Below are positions 34,292 through 45,180 of a DNA stretch of 64,000 bases, one piece after another; the first letter of the stretch is position 1, and every line of letters starts with the position of its first letter. The translations under genes were made by a program, and so were the position numbers. The notes below the pieces were generated by a model, which did no database searches, was not told the origin of the DNA, and was given only the letters and a program-made list of their open reading frames with translations. Source of the stretch: Prosapia bicincta. Taxonomy: Eukaryota > Arthropoda > Insecta > Hemiptera > Cercopidae. The stretch lies in NCBI GenBank assembly GCA_036971475.1, contig JBAIZL010000001.1:104536850-104600849 (forward strand). The letters run 5' to 3'.

Positions 34292-34302
34292 ATATACCAC
34301 TT

Positions 34303-37105
34303 TTTCAACGCCAGAGCGGTAGAATGGGGAATGGGGAATGCCGCGCACAAATAGAAGAGGAAATCTTCTGTTGGAAATGGCAGCCAGACTGGGACTTCAT
34401 ATCCAAAACACTGGTAATACCTCGACATATCATCGGCCCAGTTACGGATACTCCATTCCAGATGTGACGCTGGTATCGGAAAACCTGGGGTGGAGATGTA
34501 GGAACTGGCGAGTGCTCCCGGACTACTCGGGGAGTGATCATGATTATATATCTTTTGATATTGAAGAGGAGTATATAACATCTCGTTCCGGGATCCGATG
34601 CCAGCCAAGGTGGAGTGTAGGAAAGATGGATGGAGCAATGTTGATGGAAGCACTTTGTTTCATGTGGCAATGTAATCCGGCCTCCTATCCAGATTCATCC
34701 AATGTAGGGGATATAGAAAGTGCCGTTAAACAGGTGACCTACGTCATACGACAAGCCTGCCAAATGTCAATGCCAGCAAGCAAGACAGCAAGCCTATTGG
34801 TGGACCGACGATATAGCCGATCTCAGAAGAAGATGTCTTCAACTTAGACGGAAGGCACAGAGATCTCGTGGCGGGGTTAAGGCAGCGGCTCTAGCCTTAG
34901 AGCACAAGGAGGCAAAAAAGGCTCTTGTTTTGGCAATCCGGCAGAGCAAGGATTGTTGCTGGAGATCCCTTTGCGAAGAGATTAATGAAGACCCCTGGGG
35001 TATGGGCTATAAAATAGTTACACGAAAGCTGAACGGCGGATCCTCTGACCAGGCATTGAGCGCCAGCGTAACGAGACGAATTGTAGAAGCACTATTTCCC
35101 GATCACCAGCGTCTGATCTCTCCTGAAGAACCACGTGGGAGCGGTGATATTCCTTTGTTCACTGAGTCAGAACTGATCACGGCCGTGATGTCATTAAAAA
35201 ATGGGAAAGCCCCAGGACCAGACGGAATCCCACCAGAGGTATTGAAGGTGGTGGTTCGAGCACAACCGAGCCCTCTACTGGACATGTACAATGCCTGTCT
35301 GAAGTCAGGCATATTCGCATCACAGTGGAAGGTACTCATAAATAAAGGGAAGGGCTCCTCTGACGATCCATCATCTTACAGACCGTTGTGCATGCTGGAC
35401 ACATTAGGAAAGGTAATGGAAAAATTAATAAGACCGAGGCTACAAAAGGCAATACAATCGGCAGGAGGCCTTACCAAGAACCAGCATGAATTTAGGGAAG
35501 GGCATTCCACAGTAACGGCGATCCAACAGGTGATAGAAGCCAGGAAATTGGGAGATCTTGTATGTCAAGGTGCCAGACCGATTGTTATGCTGGTAACTTT
35601 AGATGTGAAGAACGCATTTAATTCTGTGCGATGGTCGACCATAATGGAGGCGCTGGAACGGAAATTCTTTGTTCCAAGGTATCTGTTGGCCGTGATCAGA
35701 GATTACCTGAGGGATCGGCGGCTGATCTGGACTGCTGACGGAAGACAGTGGACAAAGGAAATCACAGCTGGAGCAGCCCAAAGATCGGTACTGGGACCAG
35801 ACCTGTGGAATGTGGCATATGATGGTCTTCTGAGATTAGAAATGCCAGAAGATGCATATCTGGTGGGCTACGCCGATGATGTTGCTGCTGTCATTACAGC
35901 TCGCAGCACTGAGTTGGCGCAGGTACGGCTGAATCAGGTCATGCGTAGGATTAACCTATGGATGACAGAACACAGTCTACAGCTGGCCGTTTCCAAGACT
36001 GAGATAGTTTTATTATCTGGAAGGAGGATGCCGATGGTGGTACCAATGGTTGTGAGACAGGAGACGCTCTTCACTAAGAGAGCGGTGAAGTTCTTAGGAG
36101 TCAAGCTGGACAACAAGCTGACGTACGGGGAACATCTTCGCATGACCTGTGATAAGGCTGCGGCTGTGACCTCGTCACTCGCAAGATTGATGGCTAACGT
36201 CGGTGGCCCAAGGGCAAGCAGGAGACGACTCCTATGGTCTACGGTGCAATCCATCATGCTCTACGGTGCTGAAATCTGGGCCGACACTTTGAAGGTACAG
36301 AAGTACTGTACCAGACTCGATACGATTCAACGAATGGGAGCGTTAAGAATAGCGACCGCCTACTGTACTGTTTCGTCGGCAGCTGTGCTGGTTGTGGCAG
36401 GTGTTGTGCCAATCGACCTATTGGCTCAAGAGAGAAAATTTGTATATAATAACAGTAAAGAGATAGGCAAAATAGAGGCGGTCAAGCGAGCCAGAGCACA
36501 AACCATGAACCAGTGGCAGCAACGATGGAATCATGAACGGTCAGGTAGGTGGACGTTCCTTCTGATAACAAGCTTAAAGGAATGGACAGAACGCAGGCAC
36601 GGGGAAGTGAACTTCTATATCACACAGTTCCTGACAGGCCACGGGTACTTTAGGGCATACCTGTTTAAGATGGGAAAAGTTCTGTCCCAGAACTGCCGGA
36701 TATGTAGCGACAAACTGGATGACTCGAGGCACACCTTCTTTGAGTGCGCCAGATTCGTAGACCAGAGGAGTCGATTTATGACACATGCCACGGGTCTCTC
36801 CCCAGAGAGCTTTGTGCGGACGATGCTTGCATCGGAAGCCAACTGGAATATGGCATCGAAATACATCGAATCTATTCTACGATGTAAAAAAGAAGAAGGA
36901 TGGCTAGATCCGTAATATAATGGAGGAAGTATAAGAGGCACCACCCTGAAGTAATGCTTCGGCGGTTCCGGGGTGGAAATCTGCCTGGAGGGTGACGAGT
37001 TTAGTGGGTAAGCTTTCAGATGTAGAGCCTAGTGCAGTATCGAGAGGAGTCCCACACTCTGTGCATAAAGCATTGTCGTTAAAAAAAAAAAAAAAAAAAA
37101 AAAAA
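34303..37105 (+). mobile_element. R1-clade non-LTR retrotransposon, 5'-truncated, inside the PLE
   Basis: The ends are defined by an 11-bp duplication of PLE sequence, ATATACCACTT (34292-34302 and 37106-37116), and a terminal poly(A) of about 25 nt at 37081-37105. Base composition is visibly richer in G+C than the surrounding DNA. It begins within the APE endonuclease region, so roughly the first half of a full element is missing. The 3' UTR (36916-37080) is short. Confidence 0.93.
34338..36915 (+). pseudogene. R1-clade ORF2: endonuclease end plus reverse transcriptase
   Basis: Two frames, joined by one frameshift near 34790. The first (34338-34847) holds the end of the APE-type endonuclease: 'YGYSIPDVTLVSENLGW' and the 'GSDHDYISFDI' motif. 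The second starts near 34795 ('YWWTDDIADLRRRCLQLRRK') and is open to TAA at 36915. RT motifs in order: 'LKNGKAPGPDGIPPEVLK', 'YRPLCMLDTLGKVMEKLI', 'EFREGHSTVTAIQQ', 'VTLDVKNAFNSVRW', and the catalytic 'GYADDVAAVI' (codons at 35869-35880). A C-terminal zinc-knuckle 'CRICSDKLDDSRHTFFEC' follows, as in R1/TRAS/SART-like elements. Truncated at the 5' end with one frameshift, but the RT domain itself is uninterrupted. Confidence 0.93.
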
Positions 37106-37116
37106 ATATACCACTT

Positions 37117-37740
37117 AGTCCTAGACGTTTCTATAAGGAAAATGCATTATATCAAAGGAGTGGCTAAATATAACGATTTTGATACCAAAATTGTAGATAA
37201 TATTGTTAGGAAGCAAAGATTAAAATATTTTTTAAGCATATTTACCACTCTTCAAAAAAAAAAGATAAAAAATGTAATTATATTAGTTTATCTTTTGATA
37301 ATATTTTAACAAAAGGGTTAGACTCTATTTTTAAAAAGGTAAATGTTGAGATAGCCTACAAAAGTCAAAATAAACTTAAGAATTTATTATGTAACCCGAA
37401 AGATAAAATTCCAATGCTGGAAAAATCAGGAATTTATAAGATAATTTGTAGTTCTTGTGACGAGATGTATATAGCTCAAACTAAAAGAAAAATTGTATCT
37501 AGATATAAAGAACATCTTGCGCGTATTAAATATGATAGACCTGAAAAATCTAGTGTAGTAGAACATATCCTTCATAATCAGCATGAATTAGAAAAAAATG
37601 TTATTTCAGCTATATGTATCAACTCTAAAAAGTTACTTAATAGATATGAAAGTATTTTTATAGTAAAATCAAATAGTAAATTAATAAATGCAGATAAAGG
37701 TCCTATCCCTAACTCACCTCTATATTCTTCACTTAAATAG
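37117..37740 (+). pseudogene. Penelope-like protein, C-terminal part: GIY-YIG endonuclease
   Basis: The continuation of the PLE gene beyond the LINE. 'KYNDFDTKIVDNIVRKQRLK' is followed, after frameshifts near 37255-37310, by 'LSFDNILTKGLDSIFKKVNV' and the endonuclease 'EKSGIYKIICSSCDEMYIAQ' plus 'TKRKIVSRYKEHLARIKYD', ending 'GPIPNSPLYSSLK' at TAG 37740. The YIG glycine is replaced by alanine (YIA), which may damage the fold. The last 108 codons are open. Confidence 0.88.
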
Positions 37741-37873
37741 CCTTTTTTCAAATATGACAAGATGATTTTAATTGCTTTTTATTTTATTTATTGCCTGTAG
37801 TTTAATAGCCTTTTTTCAAATATGACAAGATGATTTTAATTGCTTTTTATTTTATTTATTGCCTGTAGTTTAT
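37738..37873 (+). repeat. 68-bp tandem duplication in PLE 3' region
   Basis: 'tagccttttttcaaatatga' recurs at 37738 and 37806. The two 68-bp units are virtually identical and cover the stop codon and 3' untranslated sequence of the PLE. Confidence 0.9.
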
Positions 37874-37880
37874 ATTACAT

Positions 37881-38190
37881 ATTTATTATTATAGTGTACT
37901 TTTTGACGTAGAATATTTGGTTCAAGATGGCCGATCGTTATTTGTTGGTTGAGGGCAGAGAGGGGAAGGAGCTTATCTCACACCTATATATAGCGATCGC
38001 AGAGAGCAATTGGCATCACTTTAGTTTGTTACTTCTTGTTTGCTAGATTGTAATTTGTTAATTTGACCCTCTTATGATGATAACATGGTCATCGAAATGT
38101 ACATAAGGGTTAACATTAAGTAACTTGTTTTATTTGTTATTTTTGATTATTTTTGTGGTATTGGGGTTCTGTCTAATATTTTCATTTTAA
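37881..38190 (+). repeat. PLE pLTR, downstream copy
   Basis: This is the direct repeat partner of 32545-32847. It contains a hammerhead motif at 38067-38109. Confidence 0.85.
38067..38109 (+). ncRNA. Hammerhead ribozyme remnant in downstream pLTR
   Basis: CCCU (38067-38070), core CUUAUGA (38071-38077; G5 changed to U), U, stem II GAUAAC-AUG-GUCAUC, GAAA (38094-38097), UGUACAU, A, then AGGG (38106-38109) pairing with CCCU. Only G5 departs from the canonical core. The upstream pLTR keeps G5 but has lost G8 and G12, so the ancestor of the pair was canonical. Confidence 0.75.
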
Positions 38191-38385
38191 ATATGATGTT
38201 CAACCAGGATAATAAGTAAATATTCCTATTAAACTTATAATGTATGTATGTTTGTGTATTTTTTTACTTATCCTACAGATTATCCATATTTTCCATTTGC
38301 CAGATCTCTGACCCCAATTAGTCTAGGGAAACAAGATTTAGTTGTATGGTCAACTTCCTTGTCACTTAATATATTATTTGTGATG

Positions 38386-38830
38386 ACAAGATGAAAAGGC
38401 AGACAACTTAGCAAAAGAAGGCTGCAATAATAGTAATTTCCACAAAGAAACCCTAACCTATTTAGAAGTATATTCCAAATTTAAACAGGAAAAAGAAGGA
38501 AAATGGAAACAACCTCCGCAACATGAATGGTACAAAGAGCACCAACCTGGTGTATCTAACAACAGTCAACTTGACAGAATTTCACAGACATCTTTAGCAA
38601 GATTAAAAAGCAGACATACAAAACCTATGAAAATCACAGATCTTTAGAAGATATATCCAACATGTACAAGCTGCAACCAAGAACCAGCCTCACCAGTCCA
38701 CATCTTCTCATGCATTGGACTTACCCCGGAATTCATCTACAAGAAACCAGCAGAAGTAATAGGACTTCTAAAAGAGTATGATCTCATGAAGTTGGTCTAG
38801 GGATAAGAAAGAAGAAGAAGAAGAAGAAGT
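38386..38830 (+). pseudogene. LINE 3' end: RNase H C-terminus with (AAG)n tail
   Basis: The frame reads 'DEKADNLAKEGCNNSNFHKE' (the RNase H 'N..AD..AK.G' motif) then 'EKEGKWKQPPQHEWYKEHQP'. After one in-frame stop near 38646 come 'CTSCNQEPASPVHIFSC' (a C-x2-C...H...C knuckle) and 'KEYDLMKLV' with a stop at 38800. An AAG repeat (about 38808-38829) ends it. This matches the 3' end of I/Jockey-group LINEs carrying RNase H. It is strongly 5'-truncated. No clear target duplication was found. Confidence 0.75.
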
Positions 38831-38906
38831 GATAAACATTATTTTACATTTTTCAACTAAATAAATAAAACCCACTAACCATAATACAAAAATCTTTATT
38901 ACAATT

Positions 38907-38949
38907 ACTTTAGGTACATTTCGATTACATGGTAATCATCTTCAGAAGT
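38907..38949 (-). ncRNA. Hammerhead ribozyme, canonical core
   Basis: On the - strand, ACUU (stem I, 38949-38946), core CUGAAGA (38945-38939), U, stem II GAUUAC-CAU-GUAAUC (6 perfect pairs), GAAA (38922-38919), a short stem III closed by A15.1-U16.1, A17 at 38911, then AAGU (38910-38907) pairing with ACUU. All invariant residues are present; stem III has one mismatch. It should self-cleave if transcribed from the - strand. Confidence 0.82.
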
Positions 38950-38992
38950 ACTTCTGAAGTTGATTACCATGTAATCGAAATGTAAATAAAGT
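38950..38992 (+). ncRNA. Hammerhead ribozyme remnant facing the previous one
   Basis: ACUU, core CUGAAGU (38954-38960; A9 changed to U), stem II GAUUAC-CAU-GUAAUC, GAAA (38977-38980), UGUAAAUA, AAGU. One essential core base is mutated; the stems are intact. Confidence 0.7.
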
Positions 38993-39268
38993 AATAGTAA
39001 TACAAATTTTTATATTGAGGTTAGTGGGTTTTATTTATTTAGTTAAAAAATTAGTCCACAGTGCTCAACAAATTTATTATTTTACATTGTTTCCAGTTTT
39101 AATAAACAATAAAAATTATAGCCAAACATACAGATGTTCAAGTTTTTATCTGTTGATTTTTAATTTAATCTCTTTAATTTAATTTCATAGAATATTTATA
39201 ACAAAATTATATAACTTAATCATGAAGTTTTCAATGATCTTATCTAAAATAACTATGTAAAAGCTTAC

Positions 39269-39605
39269 TTTATCTCTAGTTCGATCCTTTAAAAAAGGCT
39301 TAATGACAGCCAGAGCTGCTTCCACATACCATGGCTGGTTTACAAAATGAACTCCTTTAAATCTTGCAGGAAAACAATCTTGTAGGCCATCAATCATTGA
39401 TTTAAGTACACGAGGACTGAGATTTGTAGACTGACGAAGAGAAAAGTCTGTCCAGTCAACAATAAATATAAAACCATTGATTTGATTTTGTTGATTATCT
39501 AAGAGCTTGTCCAATGATAAAAGCAAAGATCTGTATATTACTTCCAAGGAGTAATTGATATGATCCCAATGATTGCAGAAAAATATTATTACACACCTTC
39601 CTCTT
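39269..39605 (-). CDS. CRAL-TRIO gene, exon 3 (lipid-binding core)
   Basis: This encodes residues 117-229, from 'RRGRCVIIFFCNHWDH' through 'QINGFIFIVDWTDFSLRQST' and 'LKSMIDGLQDCFPARFKGVH' to 'FVNQPWYVEAALAVIKPFLK' plus 'DRTRDK'. These blocks form the beta-sheet floor and gating helix of the CRAL-TRIO (Sec14-like) pocket; 'FPARF.GVHFVNQPWY' is strongly conserved in clavesins and related proteins. The acceptor is 'attgtttttcag', the donor GTAAGC at 39268. It enters with one base completing an arginine codon and leaves in phase 0. Confidence 0.93.
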
Positions 39606-39871
39606 CTGAAAAACAATATTCATAGTTAATGGAGTATAAAACAAAAGAGAAAAGATTTCTCACACAAGTAGCAAGTTATGGCAGTCTTACAGATAAGCTA
39701 TACTAATGAAAGGTATTTGTTTCTATAACAACTGATTTTTTTTGTACATTATGTTATAGTTCTTCATTGTGTCAGAACACAAGTAAAAATATTTAAAGTG
39801 AAACATATAGCGTTAAAGAAAATATCGTACAAGAGGGGAAATTACAAAATATTTTAATAGTCAAATAATAC

Positions 39872-40076
39872 CTGTCTCTATTGGCCAACACTCCAGGGAA
39901 ACCATCATACAGTGCTTGCTGTATTAGTGGGTCTTTTAAAGACATGTTTTCAAATAATTCAATGTTTTTCTTCCTGTATTCATAGTAGTTACATATCAGC
40001 TGATAACTTTCATCTACTTTCATCTTGCGAGCATGAAGAAAACGCATTAAAAAGGCATCATCTGTTCTAAGAAATT
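39872..40076 (-). CDS. CRAL-TRIO gene, exon 2
   Basis: Residues 49-117: 'EFLRTDDAFLMRFLHARKMK' (the CRAL-TRIO N-terminal 'DD.fLlRFLRArKfdv' signature) then 'VDESYQLICNYYEYRKKNIE' and 'DPLIQQALYDGFPGVLANRD'. The acceptor is 'gatttacttttcag', the donor GTATTA at 39871. It enters after one base and leaves after two, matching both neighbours. The intron to exon 1 is 11.9 kb and contains an I-clade LINE tail, a solo ribozyme, a pair of inverted repeats and two non-autonomous transposons. Confidence 0.92.
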
Positions 40077-40299
40077 CTGAAAAGTAAATCAAACCGTAAT
40101 TATACATGACTAAAACCAATAATGATGTTTCATTAATTATTAGCATAGAGTTTACCACTATATAAATGGTTTCAAAGAACTTTTTATAACTGTTCAGAAA
40201 TAAATTCTGTTTACAATAATAACCATTCAAACTAATAACTGTTTTTACAATACAAGTTCCAAAATATTTAAGTTTATTTATATTAACCCTAGCATGAGA

Positions 40300-40965
40300 A
40301 GTACAGGCTCAACATGTATCCCAGAGAGTTTATTTTGTTTGTACTTTTGAGTGGTGATGTAATGGAGTGACGGACCTTTCAGTACCTTCAACCTAGTTTG
40401 CTAATTGGTTTTGTGATGTGTTGTCAGTTCTATGTTCAGTTCAGTTTTTAAAACAATGTTTTCACTTTTGTTTGCCAAATATTATTAATATTTTTATACA
40501 TTTTACCACTTTATATCATCCACTTGCTCAATGATTAAATTGTGCTTGATATTTGGGAAGCAGATTTTACAAAATGTATGTCCATGGTTGGGTTAAAATT
40601 CAGTTTTACCATATGTTTTTGTCATTATATCCTTTAAGTTTATATAGATAATTATAAATCACTCATACCAATGAGAACGTCTGTTGAATGAAAGTACTGC
40701 TGAAATTTCTTTAAGTGCTCAGATAAAAATTAATGTCTCAATGGCTAAAAAATTCCATTTTAAATCATATACCCAGCTCACTCCAGAGCGACAAATTGTT
40801 GCTACATTCGAGTCAGTGCCCCACTAGAACACTGACAACCGACGGTATGACAAGTTGTGTCACTAGCTACTCTCAGCTAATAGTGGCTTTATCATTTTCT
40901 GCTGTTATATCTAATGGCCTATTTAATCAAAAATTTTGAAAATTTGGTAACCTCCAAATTGGACA
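40300..40965 (+). repeat. Unclassified dispersed repeat, copy 1
   Basis: This stretch is homologous, in opposite orientation, to 45490-45940. Shared phrases include 'gacaaccgacggtatgacaa' (here) against 'ttgtgataccatcggttgtc', 'gtgtcactag' and 'tgattaaa...ttttacaaaatgt'. No coding capacity or clear TIR. The left edge ('ttaaccctagcatgagaagt', 40286) might be a TTAA-type end, but no matching right end was found. Confidence 0.55.
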
Positions 40966-40976
40966 TTTATACCAAT

Positions 40977-43900
40977 TTATATTTTTTAGTTATAATTCTT
41001 AGCCATGACAATCTATAAAATTGTAAATAGATTTTGTATCCAAATATAACTTCTTTTAAACAAAACATTTGAAATGTACATTTTGCTAAACTCAATTATA
41101 CCTTTTATCCAAATTACCTCTCTTTTGAAGTACTTGTTACTGAATGCAAATGACAAGTCCATATAATAAAGAAATCAAATAACCCAAAAGAAACGCAAGA
41201 CACAAAAAACTTACAATTATTATAACAATTGGGTATTATCACTATTTTAATATGCTCATTTTTACTGTCTAACATGTAATTAGTTTAAATGCCTTCTTCT
41301 TGTTCTTCATCAGTGCAGAGCAAAGGTACATAATTGTTTTCAGGCAGTATTTCTTCATCTTCATTTAGTTTCATTTCATTTAGCAATTATCTTTTGAACT
41401 GGATGGTTTCTCTTTTTCCATTTATAACACAAACAATAATAAGTTATTGATAAGTTGTAATTTTGTAGCTTGATCATTATCATCAGGAGGTTTGTAGGGG
41501 TTTTTATACACTCCCACAGTGTATGCCTAAAGATAGCAAGTTGCTCTAAATCTGTAGTATTAATGTTTAATAAGCGAATACTCGTTGATAAATGTTTTTT
41601 CAGTCTTGTGCATGTACTGGCTTGTGTTTTTGGAGGTCGAAAGTTTTACTAATATTTAAATACTTTATGAAAATATAAAAGTGTATTAAAATGACCTTTT
41701 CCAAACAAATATTTACAAAATTAGGACAAGTTTTTATCCCCTAAATTTTCTTGTGCTTCTAAGCTAAATAGTACAGGAACTCCCTGAATTTTCTATCTTT
41801 TAATAACAACAATTCTAAGACAATTCATCAAAATTTGTTCAGTTCTATTAACTGGTGATTGAATGCTACCACCACTGCTAGTTTAACTGGTGATTGGCTA
41901 CTAAGAAGTAAGCGCCCATTCTTTTATTGCCCGACGACAAAAACTACCATGATGTCCCTGACCGAGAACAGGAGCAATAAATCTCTTTTTTTCTCTATTT
42001 ATCGCTCACCTCAATAGATCATTTCTGTTTGTAAACTGGCATATCAATGACTGCAGAAAAACCATTATAAATTAATTTTTTTCTGCTTTCCCTCTAAACA
42101 TTTGGAAAAAGTAAGTCATTATTTCATACATATTTAATCGAATTACTCAACTAGTCACCAAACTTAGATCACAGATATATGTATGTGAGTTATAAAGAGG
42201 TATTTAAAAACTTCATTCATTAAAATTAACTGAAAGATCATCACAATCATACCCATTGTTGATAACTGTTGCAAGTTATGTGTTATCAATAATTTTCTGC
42301 AGTCTAGTCTTTATCATTCACTCACACCTTTGTTGTAAATCGCAATAACAAATTTTTTATTTTCTGTGTTGGATCGCATATTACTCGACAGGTAGAGTTA
42401 CAATGACTGACAGTTTAATGTGATTGTATCCATGTAAATTATAAACATATGTAAATATTTTTTTTAAATAATTTTTTTTCAATTGAAAATTGAACAATTA
42501 GTTGCATTACTATAAAGGGGAGCCTCAATCAACCACTAAATATCAAACTGTAAGCAATTTTCTAAAAGTTTTTAAAATTTATTTTACATATTTATTATTT
42601 TAAATATTTCAACTCATAATTATTTTTCTCATTAATAATGATTACAAACAATAAATTTGTATTAAACCTTTAATTAATAAATTATTATTTGGTATTCAAG
42701 TAATTTAATTGAGTAATTAATTCTTAGTAACTTTTAGTACTTTATAGTAATATTAGTTATAACATTACTTATAAAGTTATTGAAATTGGTACTCAATACA
42801 AATCAGCAACCATGACCTCTGATTTTGAAATGAATTCGTACCCGCTGGGTCATACAGGCATTAAATGTAAAACATTTAATCCACAATGAACTAAATCCAA
42901 TCAATATGTATTATATACCTACATATTTCACTTCAGATACTAGGAAATTTATTTAAAAATTAATTTTAATTATTTGATAGCATATTAAAAAAATTGCAGA
43001 AATAATAAATTCTCATTGTAATAATTTTGACATGGTGTGAAAGCCAAGTACTATTTGGCTTCACTTTGATAGAGGAGCCCAAAAACTCAAATTTAAATTT
43101 TGTACAAGTGTAATCAGCATAAACGATACATCATCAGACAATTCATCTCAAATGTTGTACTAATATGAGCAATGATAAAAGGATCAACAGACAATTTATC
43201 TCACTACTAAAAAATTGAACGTTCTATGGCTCCAAATGAATGTTTTGTAAATGCTATAAAAGGTTCAATACTGTTAATCTGAAAAAAAAAATCATTCCCC
43301 TTCTAGTGGCAAAATTACTTATCCCTCTGACTCTAATTCCTGCCAGTCTCATTCCTGTATATCTAATTGTTAAGCATATAATATTCTATTAAGTACAGGT
43401 CAAATCCCTTAGTAACAAAATCATAAAGACCATGAAAAACATTTTGTTAGATTGAAATTTCATTATAACAAAACGTAAGGTAATTGCTACAACACAGTAC
43501 TACAATGCAGTTAATAATTTTATTCATACCTTTTAAAATTTATAGAAGTCATTGTAGAAGTAGATGGTTGAAAATAAATTGAATACATATTCTTTAATAA
43601 CACTTTTTTAACTTTGTGAAGGAAAAAAATGTATGATACAATACTATTTTGTAGCAAAGTATATGATAATGAAAAAAAAAACAATGAAAAAAACCCGATT
43701 TTTTCTTATTTAAAATATGAACTTAACTTGAAGGTTTATTTTTATGAAAAGTCTGTGTTTTTGACAGCAATTTTTTTTGTAGTTTCGTTTATTAAAATGA
43801 ATTGTTCAACAGAATTTATATTTTGAAAAGTAGTAACTCTAGTAGAATAACCCACCCCATTCTACAGTCATACATCCATCCTGTTACAGGCTTTGTACTG

Positions 43901-44576
43901 AACCGATGCCGCCAGTAGAGGGTAGGCTTCGTAAAAGGAACAAATGTTTTGAAACGTGTCAGCAAGTAAGCAATTATGTATTCCCTTAAGTACTTTTTAA
44001 ATATAGTTTAATCAGTGAATTCAAGATGGTTACATCAAGCAACCTCAAATAATAATAGTTTATAAATTTCAGAGATGACGAAAAAAAAACTTTGATAAAA
44101 AATTGCAAAAGACTAACACCTAGCATGTTTCCGAAATAAATTTTTTTCTATACAATTTCAGGTTCTATAACCTTGATGAAGTGGACAACATTTGCTTTAG
44201 TCCTTACAGCATCAGCTAAGCTATCTGTAATTGGTTGTGTAAAATATCCATATGCGGTATTTGTGAAAAACAACAAACCAAAATATAAACTTTTGATCTC
44301 AAAGAAAACAAGCTTTAGAAGAAGCTTTAATTATCAACTTGACTTCTTAAAAGACAATTATACTCGTACTTGCTCCATATATTCAACTATTCCTCTCTAT
44401 ACTCAAAAGCAGAACTAGCATTTCCTCTTAAAATTCAACCTTGTATAGATGTAGCTCAAGATATTGCTTACTAACTTAACAGTAACTCTATGAGAATATT
44501 TTAAAAAATTGTTATGCCACGTAAGTATTAAACAAATTCAATCATACTGGTTTTGAATTAAACAAACAACCCTTGC
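40977..44576 (-). other. CRAL-TRIO intron 1, AT-rich part
   Basis: I found no exon or recognisable element. Short open frames (41470-41652, 43629-43826, 44173-44418) have no motif and lack support. Confidence 0.55.
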
Positions 44577-44592
44577 TACAAATTATTACACA

Positions 44593-45140
44593 CATAGAAT
44601 GACGCTAAACAAATTTCTGCAAGATGGATGGAACATAAAACTCCAATGGGTCCCAAGTCATGTAGATATAATGGGTAACGAAAGGGCTGACTTCTTGGCC
44701 AAAAGAGGAACCACTCTGTGGCAGCCACAACTCAAGATGCCCCTATCAGCCGCAAAAGCGCTAATCGATGCCTCAGTAAAGCGGACAATGATGGCAGCAT
44801 ACCACGAAATCGCCAATGGAAAATCTTGGGAAAGGCTGGCAAAACCAGGACCGATACGACACGAAGATCGATTCGTAGCGGTCCCCTCATTCCGTATCCT
44901 CACAGGACATGACCTCTTACCAGCCCACCTGCATCGCTTCGGCACCATGAGCTCTGCAGAATGCCCGCTGTGTAGCTATGTTCATTTTGACGCATGCCAC
45001 CTGCGCACATGTCCTGCCTTGGAGGAGGAGCGAAAGAAGGGCGCACATCTAAAATCTGAGGACCGAATCGCCATACTCTACTGGTCAGCGCGTCGCAGAA
45101 TGGCAGAAATGCCAAGAGTGGGCGTTGGCTAGTAAGTAAG
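44593..45140 (+). pseudogene. 5'-truncated I/Jockey-group LINE tail: RNase H and zinc knuckle
   Basis: A 177-codon open frame (44599-45132) includes 'IKLQWVPSHVDIMGNERADF' plus 'LAKRGTTL', the last RNase H motif with its catalytic His/Asp region ('WVPSH.di.GNE.AD.LAK.G'), and the C-terminal knuckle 'CPLCSYVHFDACHLRTCPAL'. A 16-bp target duplication, TACAAATTATTACACA, lies at 44577-44592 and 45141-45156, so the insert is only 548 bp. It ends in AGTAAGTAAG rather than poly(A), like the short tandem tails of I-clade elements. Higher G+C than its surroundings. The frame is unbroken, so it is a young but extremely truncated copy. Confidence 0.92.
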
Positions 45141-45180
45141 TACAAATTATTACACAGTTAGTTTGCAAACATACATGTAA

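Larger units (their letters stand above)
32457..38195 (+). mobile_element. Penelope-like element with direct pLTRs, split by an R1 LINE
   Basis: The two pLTRs at 32545-32847 and 37881-38190 are in direct orientation ('atttattattatagtgtact', 'ttggttcaagatgg', 'atcgttatttgttgg'). At the far left an 80-bp piece (32462-32541) is the inverted complement of the pLTR end at 32792-32886, the inverted flap typical of PLEs. Between the pLTRs is a broken RT plus GIY-YIG gene. An R1-clade LINE at 34303-37105 splits it with an 11-bp target duplication. Without the LINE the PLE would be about 2.9 kb. It sits in an intron of the CRAL-TRIO gene, in the opposite orientation. Confidence 0.88.
38851..39075. mobile_element. 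Foldback PLE repeat with two facing ribozymes
   Basis: Two inverted arms of about 95 bp meet at 38949/38950 with no spacer. The outer ends 'ctaaataaataaaacccact' are complementary, and a 13-bp direct repeat 'attattttacatt' (38838-38850 and 39076-39088) flanks the unit as a target duplication. Each arm carries a hammerhead motif pointing away from the centre. No protein is encoded. It looks like a PLE insertion reduced to two terminal repeats. Confidence 0.85.

Noticed and set aside
41465..41500. 'CTGATGATAATGATC' on the - strand resembling a hammerhead core
   Set aside because: No GAAA or second stem I strand follows; a core word alone is expected by chance.
44173..44418. 81-codon open frame with a hydrophobic start
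   Set aside because: The apparent signal-peptide look is not backed by homology, splice sites or a gene context.
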